The notes under the pieces were generated by a model, which saw only the letters and a list, made by a program, of their open reading frames with translations, did no database searches and was not told the origin of the DNA. This document shows positions 26,801 to 34,413 of a DNA stretch of 64,000 bases, piece by piece (the stretch's first letter is position 1; every line of letters begins with the position of its first letter). The translations under genes and the position numbers were made by a program. Origin of the DNA: Taeniopygia guttata (Eukaryota > Chordata > Aves > Passeriformes > Estrildidae); contig NC_133033.1 of the NCBI RefSeq assembly GCF_048771995.1, positions 4,092,501 to 4,156,500 on the forward strand, written 5' to 3'.

Positions 26801-27912
26801 AATGCTTCTTGGTCACTTTATGTCTCCGCTGTCTCCTGACTGATGTTCTTAACTCCTTCTAGTTTAGGATCATCTATGAATTTAATCATTTTGTTTACTT
26901 CTTCCAGCTCATTAATTTAGATGCTAAATAATACCAGATCCCAGGCACCCAGAGCTCTGGCACCAACCCACAATTCGATGCACTGCATTTATCACTGGCT
27001 TTGTTTACAGCCTTACCCAGTACTCATTCTGCATGGCTGTGTCCAAACTGAGCCAGGCTGAAATGCACTTTAAGCCAAGATTCCACGGAACATGGGCTCA
27101 ATTTTGGGGTATTTCTAAGGCAGTCCATGGAGCCTTGAAGGGTGGAGTCACTGACACCTCACTTCAGTCTGTTTTTCACACTCATAGCCACATCCAAACC
27201 TCCCAAAGCTCACATCCATCCATTTGTCAACACTGTAACTTCATTTCTCACTCCCATTTCCTCCTTTTATGTGTTGCCTCCGTGATGCTCAGTATTTTGA
27301 ATTTATGTCACTCACATGCTCAGGGTCCAGAAGAATCAGTGTAATAGGAAAAGCAATGGAGGGAAAGCTGAATAGTCAAGCTGTTGTTCATTGAAGTGCT
27401 AACACTGCCCCTACCACCTCGAAATGTGGCTGAGACAAGTTTAGTTGGTCTGTTTCCTATCAAGGCTTGGACTAAGACAGAGAGAGAAACGTCCTTCAAG
27501 CAAATATAAAGCTAATTGCCCTTTTTTCCCCATCTTTCATGTCTACCTGAAGTGTAGTTTAAACCAACACCAGAGATGCTGAGCAGAGAATTAACACCTC
27601 TGAAACCTCATTGTTAATGACTCCAGTGTATTGTTAGTGATGTGGACAGGGGCAGGGCTGTTTGTTCAGATACGATTCATGGCAGCTGACAGCTCTTCCC
27701 ATGGAAAGAGCTGCTTGCTTCTGAAGGTCCTGTCCAGCTTTGTTGTTGTTTCTTTTCCAGATGCTGCTGTTAATGGGAACTGGGGGTGCTGGGCCAGCTG
27801 GTCCCCGTGCTCAGGAGGTCAGAGGACAAGAAAGCGACAGTGCAACAACCCTGCCCCACAGAATGGTGGCTCCTCGTGCTCGGGGCCAGCCTCTGAGGCA
27901 GCTCCTTGCTAG
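8780..27912 (+). CDS. C8B: Complement component C8 beta chain, complete 12-exon gene
   Basis: C8 beta binds C5b-7 and recruits C8 alpha-gamma, starting membrane insertion of the membrane attack complex; it is secreted, mainly by liver. Twelve exons join in phase to 1728 nt, or 575 residues (human about 591). Domain order is signal peptide (1-20), TSP1, LDLRA (about 107-146), MACPF (about 150-495), EGF-like (about 490-520), TSP1 (about 526-575). Motifs seen are tryptophan clusters WSSW and WASW, the LDLRA run [13 protein letters not shown], and the MACPF signature DFGTHF (324-329) followed by GG. The segment [14 protein letters not shown] matches human C8B almost exactly and separates it from C8A. 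All junctions are GT/AG. Introns hold several LTRs and CR1 pieces, none breaking an exon. C8A lies downstream on the opposite strand. I see no stop or frameshift. Confidence 0.97.
10200..10341 (+). CDS. C8B: C8B exon 2 (propeptide and start of TSP1)
   Basis: Residues 21-68. It includes the basic stretch ARSV near the expected propeptide cleavage point and [16 protein letters not shown] of the first thrombospondin repeat. 142 nt; ends at a codon boundary before GTGAGT. Confidence 0.94.
11386..11527 (+). CDS. C8B: C8B exon 3 (end of TSP1, start of LDLRA)
   Basis: Begins [12 protein letters not shown], very close to human YRYAYLLQPSQF, and ends in the first half of the LDL-receptor class A module. 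142 nt; donor GTAAGG. An LTR starts only 47 bases after the exon. Confidence 0.96.
11575..12169 (-). mobile_element. Solo LTR, ERVK-like (6-bp target-site duplication), in C8B intron 3
   Basis: 595 bp, starting TG and ending CA in either reading, flanked by CAGAGG at 11569-11574 and again at 12170-12175. A 6-bp duplication fits class II (ERVK-like) elements. It matches the LTR at 55563-56174 in inverse orientation over its whole length. No internal genes are present, so it is a solo LTR. Confidence 0.88.
12439..12899 (-). mobile_element. Solo LTR, ERV1-like (4-bp target-site duplication), in C8B intron 3
   Basis: 461 bp, flanked by ACAG at 12435-12438 and 12900-12903. The polyadenylation signal reads on the minus strand. 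It is the same length as the copy at 27966-28426 and differs from it at about 29 positions by eye (about 6 percent), so the insertions are moderately old. No internal region remains. Confidence 0.88.
13200..13341 (+). CDS. C8B: C8B exon 4 (LDLRA module)
   Basis: Encodes [20 protein letters not shown] and DEKNC, with the acidic calcium-binding residues and cysteines of an LDLRA repeat, then [10 protein letters not shown] leading into MACPF. 142 nt; acceptor CCCAG, donor GTGAGG. Confidence 0.96.
13440..13930 (+). mobile_element. CR1 LINE 3' fragment in C8B intron 4
   Basis: Contains the usual CR1 series: a stretch reading GACATGGACCTGCTGGAGCA, then the 'cctgtgagggtgggcaggcc' segment, then a TTTAAAGATCCCTCC-type 3' end. 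Truncated at its 5' end, as most avian CR1 copies are. Confidence 0.85.
15343..15475 (+). CDS. C8B: C8B exon 5 (start of MACPF)
   Basis: Encodes [20 protein letters not shown] then [20 protein letters not shown], nearly identical to human C8 beta. 133 nt; ends at a codon boundary before GTGCGT. Confidence 0.97.
15950..16015. repeat. Possible ancient LINE 3' end (L2/CR1-L3 type)
   Basis: The pattern 'gctttgcaattatacaaggc' followed by TTTTCATCTTCAAAGTGC resembles the widely shared amniote repeat end with 'cttcaaagcgctttacaa'. A similar piece in reverse lies at 24388-24445. Recognition is by eye only. Confidence 0.4.
16104..16301 (+). CDS. C8B: C8B exon 6 (MACPF, first membrane-insertion segment)
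   Basis: Encodes [20 protein letters not shown] and the following [20 protein letters not shown], aligned with human GKYEFILKEYESYSDFE. 198 nt, in phase at both ends. This region corresponds to the first cluster of helices that refold into membrane hairpins. Confidence 0.96.
17654..17894 (+). CDS. C8B: C8B exon 7 (MACPF core with signature motif)
   Basis: Encodes [20 protein letters not shown] and [11 protein letters not shown], the MACPF signature and the hinge glycines. 241 nt, exactly the length of C8A exon 7. Donor GTACGC; one base is left over. Confidence 0.97.
18960..19260 (-). mobile_element. CR1 LINE 3' fragment in C8B intron 7
   Basis: Reads as a reverse-oriented CR1: 'ggaatcctttaggttggaaa' then 'aactaaaccatgtccccaag'-type text and a segment ending near 'agaaatgtttcctgatagcc'. 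Confidence 0.8.
19658..19786 (+). CDS. C8B: C8B exon 8 (MACPF, second membrane-insertion segment)
   Basis: Encodes [20 protein letters not shown] and [20 protein letters not shown]. The two cysteines match those of human C8 beta. 129 nt, the same as C8A exon 8. Acceptor TTTAAG, donor GTAAGC. Confidence 0.95.
20229..20938 (-). mobile_element. Solo LTR, ERVK-like (6-bp target-site duplication), in C8B intron 8
   Basis: 710 bp from TGT to ACA, flanked by GGAAGG at 20223-20228 and 20939-20944. The polyadenylation signal reads on the minus strand. It is a close relative of the LTR at 25754-26447 and of the older one at 4403-5043. No internal region remains. A 224-codon open frame across it is accidental. 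Confidence 0.92.
21162..21325 (+). CDS. C8B: C8B exon 9 (MACPF end)
   Basis: Encodes [20 protein letters not shown] then [20 protein letters not shown], very close to human [17 protein letters not shown]. 164 nt; ends at a codon boundary. Confidence 0.97.
21376..21500. repeat. AT-only low-complexity block
   Basis: About 125 bases almost without G or C, made of irregular repeats of TTTAAAT and ATAATTT words. It starts about 50 bases after C8B exon 9. Confidence 0.8.
23555..23708 (+). CDS. C8B: C8B exon 10 (MACPF to EGF-like link)
   Basis: Encodes [16 protein letters not shown] and later [18 protein letters not shown], matching human EPLYELVTATDFA and CHCAPCQGNG. It ends inside the EGF-like module, where C8A has no intron. 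The NGT at the end is a possible glycosylation sequon. 154 nt. Confidence 0.96.
23748..24065 (-). mobile_element. CR1 LINE 3' fragment in C8B intron 10
   Basis: Starts with the reverse of a CR1 tail, 'attcacagaatcacaaggtt', then the typical 'agagaccttcaagatcatca' stretch. It begins about 40 bases after exon 10. Confidence 0.88.
24388..24445. repeat. Possible ancient LINE 3' end
   Basis: 'gttttgaagatgaaaagcac' and the flanking bases resemble the reverse of the piece at 15950-16015. Low certainty. Confidence 0.35.
25015..25328 (+). mobile_element. CR1 LINE 3' fragment in C8B intron 10
   Basis: Shows 'gagggtgggcaggccctggc', 'agctgtggctgcccctggat' and a 3' end with GGTCCCTCCCAGCCCA followed by ATTCTGTGATCT, the CR1 hallmark. 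Confidence 0.9.
25619..25687 (+). CDS. C8B: C8B exon 11 (EGF-like module)
   Basis: Encodes [20 protein letters not shown] with EGF-spaced cysteines. Only 69 nt. Exons 10 and 11 together are 223 nt, the length of the single C8A exon 10. Confidence 0.95.
25754..26447 (-). mobile_element. Solo LTR, ERVK-like (6-bp target-site duplication), in C8B intron 11
   Basis: 694 bp from TGT to ACA, flanked by GATGGG at 25748-25753 and 26448-26453. Same family and orientation as 20229-20938. It begins 66 bases after C8B exon 11. No internal region remains. Confidence 0.92.
26735..27080 (-). mobile_element. Old CR1 LINE fragment in C8B intron 11
   Basis: The text around 'atcatctatgaatttaatca' and 'ctcattaatttagatgctaa' followed by 'aataataccagatcccaggc' is the reverse of a known CR1 stretch. 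It is strongly diverged. Confidence 0.55.
27761..27912 (+). CDS. C8B: C8B exon 12 (C-terminal TSP1 and stop)
   Basis: Encodes [20 protein letters not shown] and [20 protein letters not shown], ending AAPC then TAG; human ends SETLDCS. 152 nt, the same as the last exon of C8A. The 3' UTR starts at 27913. Confidence 0.97.
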
Positions 27913-27965
27913 AAGGAATCAGTGGGGAACCACTGATGGGCAGACTGCTTGGGAAGACATCACCT

Positions 27966-28426
27966 TGTTAGCGTTCCAGAACACACATCATCACGGGATA
28001 AGATTGTCTGCAGGTGCTTTTATTGAGAGCTCTGGGAATCAGGGGTACAGACCCAAATCTGACTGTGACACGGCTTTTGAGCTGAATATATTTTATATTC
28101 TATCATTATATAACTCACATATTAATTATTAAACTTATATTGTTCTATTGGATACATTGACATGAGTTTCTCGTGATCTTCCTTAGGCCCCTGACCACAG
28201 TTTCTCATTATTATTCTTACGATTAAACAGTAATTATATTTAATTACTAAACAATCATCATATCTAACAATTATATCATTTATCATGTACTAGCTACACA
28301 GGTGCAGTTCTAGTAAGGTACAAAGTCTTCCTATACTCAGGGTATTTATTTTTCTTTTCAGGGCCTACTAAGCTTAATTTTCCTTTTAACCCTAAATCCT
28401 CATGATTTTAAACCCTTTTACTATCA
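27966..28426 (-). mobile_element. Solo LTR, ERV1-like (4-bp target-site duplication), just after the C8B stop
   Basis: 461 bp, flanked by ACCT at 27962-27965 and 28427-28430. It is the sister of the LTR at 12439-12899, same length and orientation, differing at about 6 percent of positions. It starts 53 bases after the C8B stop codon, so it should lie inside the C8B 3' UTR, antisense to C8B. No internal region remains. Confidence 0.92.
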
Positions 28427-31400
28427 ACCTCACTGAGTATCTGAGTTGGCCTCGCTCTGCTCATGGGTCTCATCCAAATCAGAAACATTTCAGGAGACAC
28501 TGGGAGCTGGGAGGGTGTTAGTAACCACACCTTTGGATGTGCAGTTGTCCCGTGGGATTGAATGTGCTTACTGACCTCAATATTTTGCCTTTTCCCTGTC
28601 TTTATTGCAATGGGCTAAATGAGACAAGCTTTATCTCTGCCTGTTTTTGGTAGCTGCATGATTTCAAATTGCACTGTCTTGTTGTTGAAGGTCCCTTTGA
28701 GATAAGAAGAGACACTTTGATCTCCCGTGCAGCAGGATGTGCACTGATGCACAGCTTCTGTGACGGCAGCTGTGTCATGTGGAGCAAAATCCAGCACATT
28801 AAAGCCTAAATCTCAATGAGCACAACAGTATCTAACGTGACATTTAGAGCCACTGTGCCTCACTATTCTGCTTTCCCAATTTATTGCACTGTTTCACTGT
28901 TCCCACCCCTCCACATCTTCCACTATCCCAGGTTGCTCCAAGCCCTGTCCACCCTGGCCGTGGACACTTCCAGGGATCCAGGGGCAGCCACAGCTTCTCT
29001 GGGACAAGTGGAACATTTTGAAAAAGCTGTCTGCACATCCCCAAGGTCTTCTGCCCTTAGCAGCTGTGTTTGCCCCAGACAAGCTGTGGTTAATAAGTCT
29101 GATCCCATGAAATCCAGTATTCCAGCTGCTGCTGGGTCCATCCAGGGTGGGACATCTGACTTGGAGAGAGTTCACTGTGAAAAGAGACAAATTGGTTTGC
29201 CTTTTGTTACCCTACTGGGGCTGTGCAGCACAGTCCAGGTCTAACAACAGAAGAACTTTAAAACCCTGTACTTAAAAAATTTCAAACTTAAAAACCTTTC
29301 AAACCATTTCATGAGCCTGGATCCTTCCAGGGATTTGCCTCCTGCAACTTTGGTGGTGGTAAATGATTTTTGCAAAGACATTTGGTTGGGCCTGCTGTGA
29401 AATAACCAGCGACAGCTTTGCTCCAAAAGGCAATTCCAGCAGAGCAAAGTTGTTCAGGAGTGCTGTGAGTCTTCTAACATCTGCAAGGTCAAACTCTTCT
29501 GCTGAGGGTTTGTTAGCAGAGCTGGTGATGGTGGGCTGGTATCGCCCATTCCTTCCCTTTCAGACTGACGTTGTCTGAATGTAATTCCTGTGAGAGCAGC
29601 TCAGGCTCCCTGACATCTCAACAATGGAACATGCATTTAGTTGTAGCCCTCATGCCGCCTCCACACTTATCCACAGGGCTCCTGTGACAGCTTTAAGAAA
29701 GGCAGAGCACATTGCATATGTAAAACAAGAGGGCTCTGTACTCATTATGGCCTTCATCATTTAGCTGCCAACCCAAAACATTTCCCTTTTCCAATGGGTA
29801 GCTGCAATATCTTTTGTCTGGTGGAAATTTGCCAAGAGATTCTTTTTTGGGTCATGGTCAAAGAGGTCACTGCTTGTGTGAAGGAGGATATGCCTCCAAG
29901 TTTTTTTGCAGGGGCTCTGGAGATGCTGTGCAGGTGAGGACCCTGAGCGTGGCTCACCTCTGAGGTCACAAACTGCAGTGCCATTGCCTGCCCTTCCTGA
30001 GAATCTCTGGTGTAATCTGATTAAGGGCATTTCTCAGATGAGTCAAGTGACTTTTGTGACTTGAACCACCTTTCCTGATCATCAAGCTGGTCAGACACAC
30101 AGCAGTGGTGCCTCTGTCCACTGCTGTGGCAAGGACAGCCAAGTGTAGAAACCTGACTTGGGACTTGTTCCCAAACCAGAAAAACACAGATTTTTGGAAG
30201 TGGTAACAGTACCTGAGTTTGTATATTTGGATTTTGGGTTTTTTTTGGAGGAAGAGAGGAGAGGTCTGACAGCCATCAGGATCATCAGGATAGTCTGACT
30301 GAAGTATGATTCCAGCAGTGGCTGAATATTCAGCCTGTAGGCTTAGAAACCTCTCATAAAGGACATAACTTTATCTTGTCCTTGTGATTTCCTGCTTTGA
30401 TTCACCTAACTAATGATTTATTATAACCTGGAGGGTAATAAAAAATACTATGCTGAAGCTTTTATTGTTTCATTTTGGTTGCCATTAAATTTTGGTACCA
30501 TCTTTTAGTGGTGTTCCTAACTCTCCCTCCCTGTGTAAGTTCAGATTAATATCCCTGCTGTGAGGGCTCAGGAAGGCTGTGCACGTGTTCAGCACTGCTT
30601 CTGCTGCTCCAGCCCCTTCCTCTGGTTAAGATCCTCCTCTCACTGGGGCTCTCCTGCATCCCATGTTGTATTTTCACAAGTTTTCATGAGGAGAAGAAGA
30701 GGATAAACACAGAGAGGCCGTGTTTATTTGCACCTCCCCGCTCGAAGACATTGCTGCTGGGGTATCCTGGCTTCAGGAACTCCCAGGAGGGTATTTCAGG
30801 TGGGTGGTGATTGCCTCATCCAGCTTTCCCAGGACAAATCCAGCTGGAATCTTGCCACTCTAACATCTCCATCAGCAGTGGGAAACTGGATTGTTTTCCA
30901 GCCTGGATTCATGTGCTGCCTGTGGTGTCATATCACGCAGACACTTTACCTGTGAGGCTGGAACATCGTCCAGGCTGCAGCTGGAGATTTGCAAACTCTG
31001 TATTGTTAAATCTTGCTGTGTTTCTCCCCCTTTCAGATGGATGTAGTTGTTCCTGCCCAGCTTCTCTCCCACATCCAGCTGTTTTGCTGAAAGCAACCCA
31101 GAAAGGCCATGCAGAGGTATTAGCAGTCCCCAGATTTCCAACTCCTGGTTTTACCCTGGTGGCTGAAGAGCCCAGTGAGCAGCCAACACAACTGCCAGAT
31201 TTCAGGTCAAATCGTGCCTGCAGATTTATCTCCCCTTTATATGCCATTTTAACACCTCCTGTTTCTGTAAATCAAAAAGCTAGAGTTGAACACAGCAATT
31301 ATTACCATTATAAACCAATATTTTTACTTATTTGTAGTGCAGCACCACGGGTCCCACTGCTCCACCACCGCCAGTCCCTCCCCAAACTCACCAGAACCTG

Positions 31401-33930
31401 GAATTTCTTTTGTTTCAGGTTTTTCTGGTGGGATTATCAGCTTTGCATCTGCCTGTGCATTCTGCTGGATAAAAAGGGAAGGCAACAATTTTTGAGCTGC
31501 TCCTGCCAGGGAATTTTTGCCTGCTCTAAACTCCCAGGCTCAGAGGGATGCAGGCATTGGGGCAGCTGATGTGACATTGACCCCGAGGTAGAAAACAGCT
31601 CTGTCTCAAGCACTGCCCTTATCTCCTCTTCTGTTAGCTGGTTATCTGGAGCCTACACCTTGCAACCTCAGGTGTATTGTCATCAATCATTTCCTATTTT
31701 CTTCTGCGTGCTGGTTCCTCTCTGCCCTTCCTTTGTTAATAACCCAGTTTGCCTATATCCATAAAAATATCTGATTGTGATACCATTTATCCAAAGCGCC
31801 ATACATCCATCATGTGCTTATGAGAGAGATAAACAAGGTCTCCTGGGAAATATGCTTCCAGAAATATATAGGATAAATAACTATATCAAATGTATGTCAG
31901 TGTGCAAGAGGGGAAAATCCATTCATTAAAACCCAGGTGGAACTGCAGTGTTTTATTGTACCCTCTAAGCTTTTAGTTTAGCTAAGAAACGTACATTTTT
32001 GCTGCTTATCTCATCTTGCACAACTCTCCTGCTGCCCACTTCAGCATGAGATATATTAGCTTCTTCCACTGCCATTGTAAATGTGTAATTGCTCATCATC
32101 GTTTTTTTTTTTTCCCCAGGCATCTTCTTCCTTTCTTTTGACTTCAGCTTCGCTGCTCCTGGGTTTCAGCATGTGGATGTTTGAGCCCTGTGGTGGAGGG
32201 GGAGGAGAGGGGCACTACCCACCTGCCTTTGGTGTCTGAAGGAAGCCCTTGGGTTTGTGTCTCAGTGCCTAGGGCTGTGAGGTGAGTGATGAGAATGAAC
32301 AACCACAGGTAAAACATAGCTTTTCTGCTTTTATTTATATGTTTCATGGGGATTTTGCATGCAGTTTCTTTAATCACTTGGATTTTTTTTTTTTTTGGTG
32401 GTTCTTCTGTGATTTATCCTTTTAGAAATAGCTCTAGAAGCTGAGGATGCAGGTTGTTTTCCTGCAGGCCCCATCTTTTCCCAGCCTCCAAGGCATCAGA
32501 TCTTTCTGTTCATTAATTTCTCCCCTCTGGTCAAAAAAGAAGCGTACTTGGTTTTCTGACTGAGGTGATTTTGTACTCATTTACATGCAGGCGTTTTCCT
32601 GAGTCCTAAGAAGTCGATGTGAAGGTAAGAATTGCTTGTGATCCAAACTGGTCCTTGGTATAAGAGCCTGTCTCGTGTTGCCACATAACCAGGCAGCCCA
32701 GATTCATTAAATCACTTGTTGTGATGCTACATTTCACATTCCTTTGGATATCTAAGTCACACTGATCCACGGGTGCTTCGTGCTGCTGCATTTCCTAACA
32801 CAGAAGACACCAAATTCAAGCCCTTGGGAGCAAATTCCTCTCTGGGTGAACAGCTCCTTCACCTGGAATAGCAAGGTTGGCCCAAAAGGCCACAGCTTTG
32901 CCCCCCAGCAAAGGGATTTTTCACAGAACAATCCATCTCAGGAGTTGAGACAGCATGGTTTGTTGTTTTCAGCCCATAGTTTCATTTACAAGCAAAAAAA
33001 AAGAAAAAAAGTGGTGAAAAAACTGCCCTTTGGCAAACATGCCCACAAAAGAAAATATGGGGCCAGATCTTCAGGTGCCATAAATCAGCTGCAGTGAAGG
33101 AGCAACACTGATTTACATCAGCTGAGTGTCAGCCTGTAAATCCCCACTGCCACACAGTTGAAAAACAAGCATTTCCAGGCACCTGAGCAATTTCTTTCAC
33201 TAAACCACCATTCCTTTCTGCCCCCTCTCTCCATTCAAATGCCTACAGAAGGGCTGCTTTGTGCTTTGAGGTTTTGGTGCTGTTGTTGTTCCTAATGCCT
33301 GATTCCTTCTCAGGGCTTTTCCCCCCCTTCTCCCCCTGCCCTGAAAAGCTCAGTAAAATGAAGTGCCATTCGCCTCCCGTCCATCCCGGGTTTTTGTGGC
33401 AGTTCATTAAGAAGAGGGAGCTGCAGGCTCTCTCCGTGGTCTCTGGACACAGTTCAATACTGTGTGCATTCTTGTGCTGAGATTTACGTCTCACATTCAA
33501 AAAAGCCCCTTAAATCAAGCAGCCTGTTAGCATCTTCTCAGGCTCTGTGTGCCTGGGAGATAAAATGCCTGCGTGCTAATAGTCAATTCATCACTGATCT
33601 TACAGAGGAAAAGCCTTTGCTTGTGTGGGAACATCCTCTGCCCAGCGGTTGCGTTCGAGCCTCTCTATTTATTGCTTTATTTATTTATTTAAAATTCCTC
33701 ATCAGCTTGGGCTTATACTCTGCAAGGCATCTTTAGGCTGAAGCCTTCTCCATGCAGAGCAGCATATGGCTTTGCTGCAAAGGCAGCCCTGGCCAATATG
33801 CTGGACTCACAAATCTGACAGTGCCAACTTACAAAAGTTCCGTGGTACATATGTCAATACCAACTGCATAGATCATGAGCTCTTCCTCTGTTTCCCAAAG
33901 GAAAATATACAAACGCCCTGGGAGTCAAGC
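28427..33930. other. DNA between C8B and C8A 3' ends; no recognised gene
   Basis: The rest of the C8B 3' UTR probably lies near its start; an ATTAAA at 28798-28803 is the first plausible signal after the LTR. A 252-codon open frame at 30811-31569 has no recognisable domain, no splice logic and ordinary composition, so I do not call it a gene. A reverse CR1 scrap is listed separately. Nothing else was recognised. Confidence 0.6.
28905..29015 (-). mobile_element. CR1 LINE scrap
   Basis: 'cactatcccaggttgctcca' followed by 'agccctgtccaccctggccg' and 'acttccagggatccaggggc' is reverse CR1. Confidence 0.75.
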
Positions 33931-33956
33931 TCAGTTGTGTAAACACTCGCGGTGAA

Positions 33957-33962
33957 TTTATT
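33957..33962 (-). promoter_or_regulatory. C8A: Candidate polyadenylation signal of C8A
   Basis: TTTATT on the plus strand reads AATAAA on the C8A strand, 300 bases past the stop codon at 34262. Further AATAAA signals on that strand lie at about 33667-33690. No transcript evidence is available here. Confidence 0.45.
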
Positions 33963-34041
33963 TCACGACACGCCGTAGCCCCGCGGTCACCCAGCAGCCC
34001 CTTTGGGTGGATTCTGTGCCACCTCCTGTGCTCACTGGTGG

Positions 34042-34093
34042 GGTGTTGGGAAGGATGGATCTGGTGAGGTGTTGGGAAGGATGGATCTGGTGG
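34042..34093. repeat. 26-bp tandem duplication in the C8A 3' UTR
   Basis: Two consecutive near-identical 26-base units, each containing GGTGTTGGGAAGGATGGATC. Confidence 0.85.
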
Positions 34094-34261
34094 GGCAAAA
34101 CCATGGCAGCACTTGGCCAGGTTTGACATATGCCGAAACGCGTCACTGGTCAATAATTCCTTTCAGGGGTAATTCCACCGCGCTCCTGGAGTATTTACAG
34201 CCCAGCCCAGGATCCAAAGCACCCCGTCCCAGGCACCTTGGGCTGTCAGCAGGCTGGGCTG

Positions 34262-34413
34262 TCAGCAGGCTCTGCTCTGGAGGTCTCTCCCAGCGCAGGG
34301 CTGCCCGCCGTGCCGCGGGGCAGGGTTGGAGCAGTGCCGGCTGCGCCACGCCGTCCCAGCCTGGCACGGCGACCAGCCCGACCAGCAGCTCCAGCGCCCG
34401 TCCGTCTCACCAC
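34262..34413 (-). CDS. C8A: C8A exon 11 (C-terminal TSP1 and stop)
   Basis: Encodes [19 protein letters not shown] and [20 protein letters not shown], ending RAC then TGA; human ends VQTQAC. 152 nt. It is unusually GC-rich compared with its surroundings, and two short plus-strand open frames across it are shadows. Confidence 0.95.

Noticed and set aside
30811-31569. 252-codon plus-strand open frame between C8B and C8A
   Set aside because: No recognisable domain, no initiation or splice context, and composition like the surrounding DNA.
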